From Castanea sativa (lineage: Eukaryota > Streptophyta > Magnoliopsida > Fagales > Fagaceae): a stretch of 64,000 bases of DNA. Positions 23,226 through 34,076 of the stretch are shown here, piece by piece. The position numbers and the translations under genes were made by a program. The DNA lies in contig NC_134013.1 of the NCBI RefSeq assembly GCF_040712315.1, positions 45,969,501 to 46,033,500 of the forward strand, written 5' to 3'. How positions within the stretch are numbered: position 1 is the first letter of the stretch; each line of letters opens with the position of its first letter. Below the pieces are notes generated by a model that saw only the letters and a program-made list of their open reading frames with translations, was not told where the DNA came from and searched no databases.

Positions 23226-25211
23226 GATGCTAAGGATTTAGAATGAAAGGAAAATAGAAAACAAAGAAAAAAAAACCAAGGGTAGACTATATTAGAGAGG
23301 GTTAGAGCACAAAAAATCCCAATAAATATCAATCTATATGATGCATGTAATGAATGCACATATGATGCATGCTCTAATGCATTGCTCTAATGCATTGAAA
23401 TTTGTTCAATTTTACTTTAGAAACCATCAATTGACTTAAACGTAGAGTTTTAGTCCAAAAACCTTAAATTTGAAAAACCCAATTTCAAAAAATTGAACCA
23501 AATTGATCAATAACCACTATAGTAGTTAAAAAACATCATATAATGAGTTAATCTATCATTTACACAAGTCAATTTCACAAATTTAAGCCCAATTGAACAA
23601 AATCCTCAATTTCACAAAGTTTCAAGCCCTAGAATTTCAAATTTTTCTTGAAACACAATTGATCAAATTAATGCATGAGAATCATGTTTATATCATCTAA
23701 GAACAAAAACCCATTGATTAAAAATGATTAAAAACAAATGATATAAACAAAAATCCCTAAAATGCTTGGTTTGAAATTTTCAAAAAAAAAGCATGAAAAT
23801 GCATCATTCATGTGATTTAATTGAAAAAGAAAGGGTAAAAGAGACTTACTAGTGCTTGAGGACAAAAACCTTGGAGAAATTTGTGGAAGAAAACGACAAA
23901 AAATGCCTAGATTGGATCGGTCGAAGAAAAGGAGTGAGAAAACTTTTGAAAAAGGTTTGAAAAGTATGAAGAAAACGTTTGAAAGATCTTTTTAAAATAC
24001 TCACTGTTCAAATTTCAATTGATCGAAATTGAGCTTTGATCGATCGAAAAATAGATTCGATCGATCGAGCATCAATCGAGCACCAATCAAGCCAGGTAGA
24101 TACAAACCAAATTTTTTATCGCAATTTCGATCGGTCAAGCAATTGCTTTAATCGATCAAAAATTTGGAATTTTGAAAATTTTTAAAAACTAAGAAAGTTT
24201 TATCTAGAAAACACTCAAACCACTTTTTTTCATGAATGAAATGCATGAGTATGAGTTAGTTTTTCAAAAACACTTGAATTCAACCCAAATCTTCCTAAAA
24301 CAAGATTTTCACACTTTTGTCCCCAAAACACAAAAAAATTAAACATATTTTGCATCAAAATCAAAGAGCATATAATCTTGGATGGCCAAAACAAATTCAC
24401 ACAGAATCATGTACTAAGTTTAGCAAATAATAACTTGTGTAGTGTGTGCAACTAGTCATAGCTTGAGATACATGTGAGGTGATATGTAAATAGTAATTAA
24501 TCACAATTTCCACAATGTTCATCATATAAGTTTGAAAGAGACTATCACCTAAAGAGTTACATCATATAACTCTCATATCTCCTAGAAAACAAGCTTGCAA
24601 TCATGTAAGTTTCTTTTTATTTTGCCTCATAATGTACATACCAATTTTATTTCATTTTTAAATTGATATTTAAGCCAGATAATGTACACATCAATTTTAT
24701 TATTAATCCGAGGTTACACCTTATTTCTTTTTGTACATGTACTACACTTTCTCGAGTACAAAATCTTAAAATATGCACTAAGGTGTTCATGATTGGCTAG
24801 TAAACAGTGGTGAGATGGTTATTTATGCCTTTTTCATTAAGTTTTAGTCCTAACAATCAAAAGCATGTGACTTCAAAATCAAGATCATGTGATCAAAAAC
24901 TATAAACAACTCCTACACAACATGCACTACATAGCTAAAACTAGAAAAGTGCAGTAAAATAAGCTCATCCAAGCTAAACAAGGTACACAAGCAAGTTCTG
25001 TACGGATAATAGGCCAACCTTGATTACAAATCCAAAATATATGATACAAAATACATTTTTCTTTCCCTTTTTTTTAAACAAAAACAAAAGCAACCTATCA
25101 TGAAATGCATGAATGTAATGCAATGCAATCCAAAAAAAAAAAAAAAAAAAATAAAAGAAAAATGGTCAAAAAAAGTATTGAGATGAAGCACAAGGATCAT
25201 GTTAGAAAAAC
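23226..25211 (-). other. Non-coding spacer of the pol-less copia
   Basis: AT-rich sequence with no domain-bearing frame where pol would be expected. It contains GATC-rich palindromes (CGATCGATCGAG near 24058-24070 and variants 24018-24160) like those of the element's own LTRs, small ATGCAT repeats near 23340-23400, and a poly(A/T) tract near 25130. Confidence 0.55.
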
Positions 25212-26034
25212 TCAATTAGATTGAGCATTTTGCATCCACAACTTCTTTGATGCAACTTTGGATCTAGAGTTATTATTCACATTAGAATGATGAGCAACTC
25301 CAAAATTGGTATAAAGGTTTAAAGCCTTTACCAATTCACCAATAAGTACCATAGAATCTTGTGCTTGAGGCACAAGTACTTTTGGCTTATTTGCTCTCTT
25401 TGCAACTTGCAATTTGAAACAGTTTGGGCGAGTATGCCCAGCCTTTCTACAAAAATGACAAACCCACAAAGGTCTATCATGCTTCTTATCCTTAGGGAGG
25501 TTAGGATTCTTAGACTTAAACTCTTTAAGATCAACCCTAATCTTCCTAGGAGGTGAAGTAACTTCTACTGGTTTGACAATCTTACTCTTGGGAGGCTTAG
25601 AAGAAGGAACAAAGTTTATGGAATGGGTTTCAAACACCAAGATGCTATCTACAAAACCTAGACCAGTTTTGTCTAAGGGAGACTTTTGAATACTCAACAT
25701 GTGATCAAGTTTAGAACTAGCAAACCTATTTGTTTGTTCTCTAGCAACAGATAATTCTAGTTCCAAGTTCTTAATCTTATCAAGCAATAACATGTTTTCA
25801 ATTTTCACCTTATCAATCAAAGTATTAGCATCAAGAAATTTCAACAATAAATCTTTCTTATCAAGTTCAAGGGAGGTAATTTTCTTTAAACCTAAGTCAA
25901 CATTCATTGCATCCTTTATAGCAACCTTGCATAGCTTATTGAAAACTTCTTGCAAATCAGCACATTTAGAGAGTTCCCCATCAGAAGTGTTCTCTTCAAC
26001 CATCATCAATAAGGTTAAGGTTACAACCATAGCT
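25212..26034 (-). pseudogene. gag C-terminal part of the pol-less copia
   Basis: Open on the minus strand. It begins after the fusion point with an acidic start (MMVEENTSDGELSKCADL), then a Leu/Lys-rich coiled coil, LDHMLSIQKSPLDKTGLGF, and a CCHC knuckle CHFCRKAGHTRPNC (near 25410-25455), followed by basic sequence and a stop at 25212. The knuckle and the TGLGF motif are typical of the C-terminal gag region of SIRE-type copia elements. The N-terminal gag is missing; its place is taken by the gag of the nested element. Confidence 0.75.
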
Positions 26035-27950
26035 TTACCCTTCGAGCCTTTTTCCTTCCACACCTTGGAAGAATCTTACCTTTGTGCGAACCCTTGAACC
26101 GGCGGCGAGGGGGAAGAATTGCAACCGTTCAAGTTCGAAAGGAATATAAGGGCTTTGAGAAGATCTCCAAGAGGAGCAAGAGAGGATGGAAACTGATTCT
26201 AGTTTCTTGATGAGATCATACTGTTGGTCTATTGAGTGGCTAGCCACTTATAGCAATTTGGTTAAGTATGTCCAGTTGCTCCACAGTGATGGCAAAGATG
26301 CTGCTTCTTCTGTTTACACTTTTGGATATTACCCTTCTTAGCCCTAAGGTTTTTAGTGTTTTTCTTAACAAGCTTAGGGGGTGTTCCTAAGATAGATTTA
26401 CCATTGTTTATGTTCTCACTAGTTAAAACAGTTTTCACATCATTATTCACAGATTCTATATTATTAGTAGGAGAAACAAAAACAGTAGTACTAGAGGAAG
26501 CAATATTAGGAGAAGAGAAATCATATCCTAAACCGGTTCGATCAGAAGTAGATTTATGAAGGCTGAGCATCTCATTAAGCTTTGCACTTGAGGTCCTCTC
26601 CAGCTGAGCTCTAACTTGGAACAGCTCTGCCTCAAGCTTCTTGGTCTTCTCAGCTAAGAAATTATTCTCAAATCTTAGTGCTCCAATAGTCTGATTAGCT
26701 TCATCAAACTTTGTGGAGATTTCTTCTCATTCAAGCTCCACATCACTGAGCTTCTTAGTGACCAACCAATACAACTTCTCACGCTTTTCCTAGACCTTGT
26801 ATAATTTTGCATAGGCTGTATGGATGTCGTCTTACTCATCCATCTTTTTAAACTTAGACTCCACCAAGTCCTCTTCTTCATCCACATCTTCAACAATCCC
26901 CTCAGTAAGATTTTAGTGGCAGTGAAGGCATTCAAGATTCCATCATCCTCATTTTTCGAATCATCCTTAGGTTCAGTGTCGCTCAATGTAGCAGCGAGTG
27001 CCTTTCTTTTTCCAATGGTCTTGTTTCATGTGTCTAAAGCCTTGACACCCGAAACACTTGGGTCCTGAGGGAACAATGTATTGACCACCATCCCTAACAT
27101 CTTTCTTCCCTTTGTCTTGGCTCTTAAACTGAGAAGAACTAGATTGCCTACGGTCCTTGTCGAAACCCTTTTCATTGGCATTCTTCGTGAACTTTTTGAA
27201 TTGACTTGTGATGTAGGACTTCATTTTAGAATCTTCATCATCTGAAGACTCATCCGTGTCACTGCTTTTGGGCATCAGTGCCATGCTCTGGCCCTTACTT
27301 GATTTCCCAATCCTTGTCAAACCCAACTCATAGGTTTGCAGATTACCAACCAGCTCCGTCAAAGGAATTTTTTCAATGTCCTTTGATTCCTCAATTGTGG
27401 TGATCTTGGCATGAAATTTCTCGGGTAAAGATTTGAGCACCTTTTTAACAATCTTGGGTTTGGGAATGGTTTCCCCAAGATTAAAGGTTGAGTTCACTAT
27501 GTCCTTAAGCTTAGCATAGAACTCATCAAACGACTCATCCTCCACCATCTTGATTTCTTCGAAGCTTGTAGTGAGCCCCTGAACCTTCGAATCATTGATA
27601 GCCTTGGTTCCCTCATAAGTTGTCTAGAGAATGGTCCATGCTTCCTTGGCAATTTCAGTAGAGGATATCTTCTTAAACTCCTCATTCATGATCGCGCTGA
27701 ATAAAGCATTCAATGTCATGCTGTTGAAGTTAGCCGCCTTGATCTTAGCATCATCCCAATCAGCTGGCACTTCAATGGCTTGGTCCAACCTATCTCCACA
27801 GTTTGCCACACTTTCTCATCTAATAACTGCAAGAGAACCCTCATGCGTACTTTCCAATATGCATAGTTAGTGCCATCAAATAAAAGAGGTATAATAAGAG
27901 ACTGTCAAATCCATGATAAACAAGGGTCAATGGATCTTACAGCAAAGATT
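26035..27950 (-). pseudogene. gag of a nested SIRE-like copia, broken
   Basis: From about 27895: LFDGTNYAYWKVRM, then after a frameshift ADWDDAKIKAANFNS, NALFSAIMNEEFKKISS and AKEAWTIL. Further on come DESFDEFYAKLKDIVNS, the first knuckle CFGCQGFRHMKQDHW (near 27045, third Cys lost), a coiled coil and a second knuckle HHCGATGHT (near 26270) followed by a stop. PNCYKWLATQ, LGDLLKALIFLSNLNG and VWKEKGSK end the gag at about 26040. This is the layout of gag in SIRE/Maximus-type elements. Several stops and frameshifts (near 26258, 26670, 26986, 27548, 27800) break it. No pol or 3' LTR of this element remains. Confidence 0.88.
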
Positions 27951-27971
27951 AACCCTAATTAGAGTGTTCCT

Positions 27972-27983
27972 ACTCTGATAACA
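27972..27983 (-). other. Primer binding site of the nested copia
   Basis: Minus strand TGTTATCAGAGTAG, two bases from the LTR end at 27986; a decayed form of the tRNA-Met site TGGTATCAGAG. It fixes the LTR boundary and the minus orientation. Confidence 0.65.
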
Positions 27984-27985
27984 CT

Positions 27986-28973
27986 TGATAGACCAAGAAT
28001 GTATTAACCCCTTGTGATAAATTAATTGATTAATTAGCTAAGTTAATTAATTAATCCAATTAACATGCAAAACGTATGGTAGCATAAAAAATCACCAACT
28101 AAGTAATATGCAACTAAAAATAAAGTTGACATGGTGATTTGTTTCTAAATTGGGAAAACCACCAAGGCAAAACCCCACTGGGTAAATTTAAGGTCACCAC
28201 TCACGAGAATTCACTATTATCACAACAAGCGGTTACAAGTAAAGGAATCTTAATACCTTATACCAACCTACAGTTGAACCCTTACCCCAATACACAATTG
28301 GACTTGTTCTATAGTGACAATCTCTCCTTTTCAATGCAATGCTCCAAGTACGTGACTAACCAATAAATGCGTAGATCCCATTATGCGACTTACTCACCAA
28401 CTTAAAAAAGATGTTGGCTGCAAATTTCTTCAGTTCATCAACACGATGAAGATCTCGAAACTCTTTGGTCACAAAACCCAACGGCGTACAAATGCAGTAG
28501 CTTCTTCAAGAGAAAGATGAACTATGGCAAATTCTGTCTCCGGTCACAATTTGCATGGACAAAACTTTGCTCTACACTTGCGCAACCTTTGACGGCCCTT
28601 AAAATAATCCTTATATATGTTTAGGGTTGTGAGAAAAGAAAGCCTAAACATGTAAACATAGATTGGAGTGAAATTAGATTTGAAAAAATGATTTTCATAA
28701 ATCTCAATAGATAGGTTATCTATCGAGTAACTGTCGAGCATCGGGCTAAACAAGCCTTTTAAACCTCAATAGATGCTATCTATCAAGTTAGTTGTCAAGT
28801 TTTAAAATCCAACACTTCTTCACTTATTTCTTGAATAGATTTGCATGGCTTCAATACTTGAACGTGAACTCTTATTCCTTGAAGTATTAAACACATCCTA
28901 GATTTACCCTATTATAAGTAAAGTGCATTTTGTCAAAAGATTAGCAAATTCTAAATAACATATGTTCCTAACA
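27986..28973 (-). repeat. 5' LTR of the nested SIRE-like copia
   Basis: 988 bp. On the minus strand it starts TGTTAGGAACATATG and ends GGTCTATCA, directly before the primer site. The candidate target duplication on the right is TCATT (28974-28978). No 3' LTR copy is present in the window, so the element is truncated by deletion. Confidence 0.72.
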
Positions 28974-29094
28974 TCATTCACGTATGTCCTAATAGGTTAC
29001 AAGAGAGTGACTATGTTCCATGACAATAGGGGTCAAGGATCAACTCTTAGATCAAAAGATCTAAACACTAGAGCTAACCCGCTCTAATACCACT
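28974..29094 (-). other. Leader and primer site of the outer copia
   Basis: Minus strand TGGTATTAGAGCGGG (29079-29092) is the tRNA-Met-type primer site two bases from the LTR. The next ~100 bp include an ATG near 29024 (MEHSHSLVTY) that may be the lost gag start. Confidence 0.7.
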
Positions 29095-29957
29095 TGTAAA
29101 GTTTTAGACCCCGTAACACAATATGTTTAACCTAATATTAAGCCAAGTTGATTAATAAGTTTGTTAATTAAAACTAAGTTAAACAATTATGTGTAAATAA
29201 ATATAATACGGAAAGTAAAGAACACAAAGATTTGATGACTTAGGAAAACCTAACCGATAAAAAACTTAGGGAGGATTTGACCTAGCTATCCTCAAGGTAA
29301 AAACAGATCCATTAAGAAAGAATTGAAGTTTGTACAATAAGACTTAGACCACTAACATTCTATTGCTACCTTGTGTAGAAAACTTACTACCATGACCACG
29401 TGATAGCTCCGAATCCATGAACTACTTCTTTCCTTGATCTACTACAACCACAAGTTCTTCTACTTGTGACTTTGAGACTCCACTCAAAGATTTCAGATCT
29501 TCTTTAAGTTCTTTAAGTAGCAACTGAAGCGATCATCAAGCTCTTGACATGAATCTTGATCTTGATAACCCTATGTGTATGTGTGAAGGTAAGCACCTCT
29601 AGATCTCACAAAAGATTCAACACACAACACTCAAAAGACTTCTAAAACATAACTAGGGTTTTTCCTTATATATGTGAAGTAAAACATAAAACCCTATATG
29701 TCAAACAGGCTTGGGCTAAATTGGAAAATCTGCAGAAAAATAAATCTTCACGAGATTCAATCGATCAAGTCTAGTTTTCAATCGATCGAGCCTTGCAGAT
29801 TTTGTCCAATAATTTTTACAATCACTCGATTCCAATTTTACAATTAAACACACTTTGAGCCAGCCTAAACCTAGACTCTATGTTTTGATCGTGGTTTGCC
29901 AACACATTACATATTGAAGTTCTAATACATTAGTCCCTAAGGTCTAAGAACCTAACA
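29095..29957 (-). repeat. 5' LTR of the pol-less copia
   Basis: 863 bp; minus strand starts TGTTAGGTTCTTAGACC and ends ACTTTACA. It has the CAATCGATCGAG palindromic block near 29780 and a TATA-like TTATATATG region near 29670. It belongs to the same family as the solo LTR at 2146-2990. Confidence 0.9.
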
Positions 29958-30339
29958 CTACCTAATGTGGTTCTCTGCCTTTATTTTGTTTTGTGTTATA
30001 CTATGAGATTTTTTTTTTTTTTTATCTTGTTAAATGCTTTGATATATTATTCAATTTTTTTCAAAAAATTGGTTTGATTTGATGGAATAAATTTAATTGT
30101 GATTTCAATTATATTTTTATTAATAAAATAGGTTTCATTAAAAAAATTGTACTAGTTGTAGGTCAAATTAACAAAAAGTAGAGTTTTATGGGGTGGGGTG
30201 GGGCTTCGCGTGACACTAAGGGGTGGGGATGAAGTGAGAAAGTTTTCCCTGTCATGCGGGGCGAGGCGAGGATGGGGTAAGACAAAACCATGCAAGGCAG
30301 GGACGAAGACCCCATCCTTCGACCCTGCCCTGCCCCATT
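29958..30339. other. Intergenic, G-rich block
   Basis: No gene. 30183-30350 is a G-rich/C-rich block (GGGGTGGGGTGGGG, then CCCTGCCCTGCCCC) that can pair with itself over short stretches. It lies just before a LINE remnant. Confidence 0.5.
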
Positions 30340-30788
30340 GCCATCCCTAGGTATAACAAATAGCTTTGTGGTTGAGTTATGGGGTCTCAGAGATGGGTTA
30401 ATATTATGCTGCAATTTAAATATCTCCTCTCTTATTGTAGAACTTGATGCAAAAGCTTTTGTGGATGTCTTTCACTACTTAAATTATGAGAATAATGTAG
30501 TCTCTCTTATATTGGAGGATTGCAAGTAGCTGGTGTCCCAATTTCGCCGAATTTAGTTTAGGCATTGCTATCACCAAGCTAACCGTTGTGCAGATATGCT
30601 TGGTAGGATGGGTACTGATCAGGACTTTGATTTTATCTCTTTTAACTGTCTGCTTGTGGACATTATGAGTGTTTTTTTGAGGAAGACCTCATTGGCATGC
30701 ACTCTAAGAGGCTTTGCCTTGGACTTGATGTAGTTCTTTAGTTTGTATAAATGAATAGCCTGTTTACCAAAAAAAAGAAAAAGAAAAT
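30340..30788 (+). pseudogene. LINE (L1-type) 3' end with RNase H remnant and poly(A)
   Basis: Reading from about 30365, ELWGLRDGLILC and NISSLIVELDAKAFVD match the RVT_3-type RNase H at the end of plant L1 LINEs. A stop at 30528 and later ones break it, but FRRI..FRHCYHQANRCADMLGRMG continues the domain. It ends with GTATAAATGAATAGCC and an A-rich tail (30769-30787). It is 5'-truncated, as LINE copies usually are. Confidence 0.75.
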
Positions 30789-31741
30789 TATGCTGCCAAG
30801 ATCTACACTTCTTGCAGTACAATAGTGAAATCATAAAAGCCTTGGTTTTAAGGTTTTTACTAATAGCTATGCAGTAATATTCCCAAATATTTGCTGCAAT
30901 GGAAAGTCCTTCCAAAGCAAATATGAATGTGGGCATACATCTCATGCACTCAGATATAGTACATTGAGATTTCAAAACCCCACATCCATATCCATACCCC
31001 CCCCCCCCCGCCCCCCCAAAACAAAAACAAAAAAAAACCACAACCATTTCTGCTTTGCAAGACCCCACTCAAATGCTGACTGTGAAACAAAAACAAAAAC
31101 AAAAACAAAAAAGGAGTAAAACCTAATACAGCCAATTAAGTCAAACAAAGAAGAAAGACGTAAAACCTTATATTGACATAAAAGATAAGATTAATTTTAT
31201 CTTTTTCAAAAACTATAAAATTAAAAAATGGCTAATAAAAATAAGAATAATTATATTTTTTAAAAATAATTAAATTTAAAAGTGAAAATATTCAAGTTTT
31301 TAAATTTTATTGAAGATTGTAAAGTATTGTATTTGAGTTTTACTCGATAATAAAAAAGATGCTACGTCCACAACATTTTTACAATATTTCTACAACAAAT
31401 CAAAGGTGGTTAGTTGATATTAGTTCAAATTTGAATATAATACTAAGATTACTGTTTTGTCTCAACAATAACAATCAATAACAACATGTTATTTAAGATT
31501 TGTTATAAAAATGTTATGAACATATCATTTCTCAAGGATGAGGCTTAGGTCTAGTGTATGTCGTGCATTGGACCTTTTTCTTTTTTTTTGAAAATGTGAA
31601 CCTATTAAGACAGTGACATGTGTTAAAAAATAAACACATATTATAATCTCAACGTGTGCAATGCAACTAAAGATTGGTCCAAACCTCGCCCATTTCTCAA
31701 TTACCAAATAATCATCCAAAAAGGCAAAACATACAACTCAT
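30789..31741. other. Intergenic region, no gene seen
   Basis: AT-rich. Contains a C-run (31000-31018) flanked by A-rich repeats (AAAAAC)n near 31085-31110. Frames over these runs are compositional artefacts. Confidence 0.5.
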
Positions 31742-32248
31742 TAGGGGTGTGCAGAAAACCCACCAACCCGCCAAACCCGACCCATCCCGCCGAGTTGGGT
31801 CGGTTTTTAGGGCTTGGTGGGTTGGGTTGGGTTATAAAAAAAAAATTTTGTAGCGGGTCGGGTTGGGTTTGGGTCATAAAATTACAAACCCGACCCGACC
31901 CGACCCACCCATATTTTAATATATATTTAAAATATATTATATATTTAATAAACTTTTTTAAAGTTAAAACCCAGCTGTAGAGCACTTCATCAATTCCTAC
32001 AAACATATATAATATAAAACCATATTACTTTCTTTAATATATATTTAAATATTTTATATAATTAATAAAAAAAATATGGGTTCAATTTAATAATAATAAT
32101 AAAAAAAAATGTCCAACTCATGAGTTTAACCCGACCCACGTGGGTTGGGTTGAACACATGTGATGGGTTGGGTTGGATCAAATTTTTTTGACCCACCATG
32201 ATGAGTTGGGTCAAAAAATTCTCTCAACCTGACACATGCAAACCCCTC
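31742..32248. mobile_element. hAT-type MITE, TSD CAACTCAT
   Basis: 507-bp element with terminal inverted repeats TAGGGGTGTGC at the left and GCAAACCCCTC at the right. Exact 8-bp target duplications CAACTCAT lie at 31734-31741 and 32249-32256, the length made by hAT transposases. The arms carry GGGTTGGGTT and CCCGACCCGACCC blocks around an AT-rich centre. No transposase is encoded. It lies directly upstream of the RING-CH gene leader. Confidence 0.88.
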
Positions 32249-32256
32249 CAACTCAT

Positions 32257-32846
32257 CATATAAAATCAAAGTATCGCGATATAATACGATAAATTGGGAG
32301 CGGGAAAAGTGGTAAAAGTGAGAGTAATCGTGGCGGTCGTGGTGGTAATGGTCTTGGCCTTTTGGCCGTTAATAGTGAACCTCTCTCTCTCTCTCTCTCT
32401 CTCTTTCTTTCTCTCTCACACACAGAGCCGTGCTAAGAGAAAGAGAAAGAGGGAAAAAAAAAGTAAAGTTGTGTTGTTGTTGTTAATCTTTAGAAGTGTT
32501 TGTTTTTTGTTTTGAGAAGTAGTAATACTAATATTATTATTATTATTATTATTATAAGTATTCGGGTTTACTTTGGTGGGTTGGTTTCATTGTTTGTGAT
32601 TGTTGTTGTTGTTGATGTTATAAACTAGGACACTCTATCTCTTGCTTCGTTTCAGCAAATAGAAGAAGGGAAGCAAGGAAAAGATTGCTGCTTTCTTCTC
32701 TTGCAGAAGATCCTATTTCCATTCTTGTAAGCCTCTCTCTTTTTTCTCTTTCTCTTTCATGTAATCTCTCTCACATGGCTGTCATATACTTATTGTTGTT
32801 TAATGCTTCTTCTTTTGTTCATTCTAGATGACACCTTTTACAACTA

Positions 32847-32892
<46 letters not shown>

Positions 32893-32967
32893 TTTGAAAT
32901 TCTTGGGGTTTTGTGTCTGATCTGGGTTTTGCTGCCACCTTGGTCCTCTCCTTTTTTTGGAATAGAG

Positions 32968-33009
<42 letters not shown>

Positions 33010-34075
33010 TCTCTCTCTGGGTTGCTTTCAGTTTTTATGGTCTTTCTGGTTTTACACAATTTCATCGTGGTCCATAGTCTGTGTAACTTCTCAGAAGTTG
33101 CATTTCTAATTTGGGTGTGCTCTCACTTTCGTCTCTCTCTTTTTTTCTCAAATCTTTGTCTCTTACTCCAAAAAAAAAAAAAATTGTAGCTTTTTGCTTC
33201 CTGGATTTTTTTTTTTTTAATATTTTTTTTGGCTTTCAAGTGCTATCTACTAGAGCTTCCCATTTTAGATTAAAGGCACCTCCACTTCTTAAATCATTGT
33301 TTTCCCTCTGTTTTGTTGTTTTTAAACTTTAAATTCCTATTTTTCTTTTGTGCTTAATGGTCCATTATTTACTTTGATGCAGCTTTGGTAGTACTCTTTT
33401 GACTGGTGACCATGGCTCCTTTATTGGGTTTCTTCTAAGTTTTAATTACTCTTTCCGTACTATATGCGTTCTACTCACATGTGTTAGTATTTTCTGCCAG
33501 TGCTAGTTGGGTTCTAAATGTTCTGATATATGCTTGTATATTTTTTTCGTATTATTTGGTAATTCATTTTTTTGTCTATCTTTTGGTTGCTGAAAAATAC
33601 AGGAAATATAAAGAAAATCTTTAGAATCCGTATGTTTCTAGTTGTTTCAGTTCTAAAACAGAGGAGAAATCATTTATTAAACCTGTTGCGTGCAAAATAA
33701 TGGAAAATGTAGGATTTATGATTTTTTTTTTTCCTTATATTCTCCTACATTTCTTTCAGCACCTAGAGGAATATCATCCGGTTTACTAGTTTGCCTTTTT
33801 TGGGTATTTTTTTCCCCTCAGTTGAATCCTTTTTTTTTCTTTCCATTTGACAATAAGGGTTTTATTTATTGCAGATTCCTATCATGATTTGACTGCAATA
33901 GAGGTATTTTCATAATTGTTTCTCTGGTTTTTGTAATTATTTCTATAATGTTATGCAGTGCAATTGATGGAACTAAATTTCTTAGACTTTGGTGAAGGAT
34001 AATGAGACTGAACCCATGGTTGATTGGGATTTTAACTTATATTTCTTTTTAATAATTTTTTTTGGTGATTTGAAG
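32257..34075 (+). promoter_or_regulatory. Promoter and 5' leader of the RING-CH gene
   Basis: No coding frame. Pyrimidine microsatellites (CT)n lie at about 32382-32412, 32841-32888 and 33006-33020, and (CA)n at 32972-33004. CT-rich runs are common near plant transcription starts. A likely leader intron has donor CTT|GTAAGC at 32727 and acceptor TGAAG at 34071-34075, just before the ATG. The transcript start itself is not resolved. Confidence 0.45.
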
Positions 34076-34076
34076 G

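Larger units (their letters stand above)
20813..29957 (-). mobile_element. Minus-strand copia without pol, carrying an extra ORF
   Basis: 5' LTR 29095-29957, primer site 29079-29092, gag remnant 25212-26034, transposon-protein ORF 22186-23225, polypurine tract 21595-21608 and a 3' LTR cut at 20813. No integrase, RT or RNase H is seen between gag and the ORF. A second copia (27986-28973 plus gag to about 26035) is nested in its leader. The target duplication cannot be checked because the 3' LTR terminus is missing; the right flank is CTACC. Confidence 0.8.

Noticed and set aside
30619..31135. 149-codon and 61-codon minus-strand frames with GGGGG runs
   Set aside because: Created by a C-run and A-rich repeats; the 149-codon frame is antisense to a LINE tail.
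32819..33065. Frames rich in RE and VC repeats, or long L/S runs, over 32294-33189
   Set aside because: They are translations of (CT)n and (CA)n microsatellites in the gene leader, with no protein homology.
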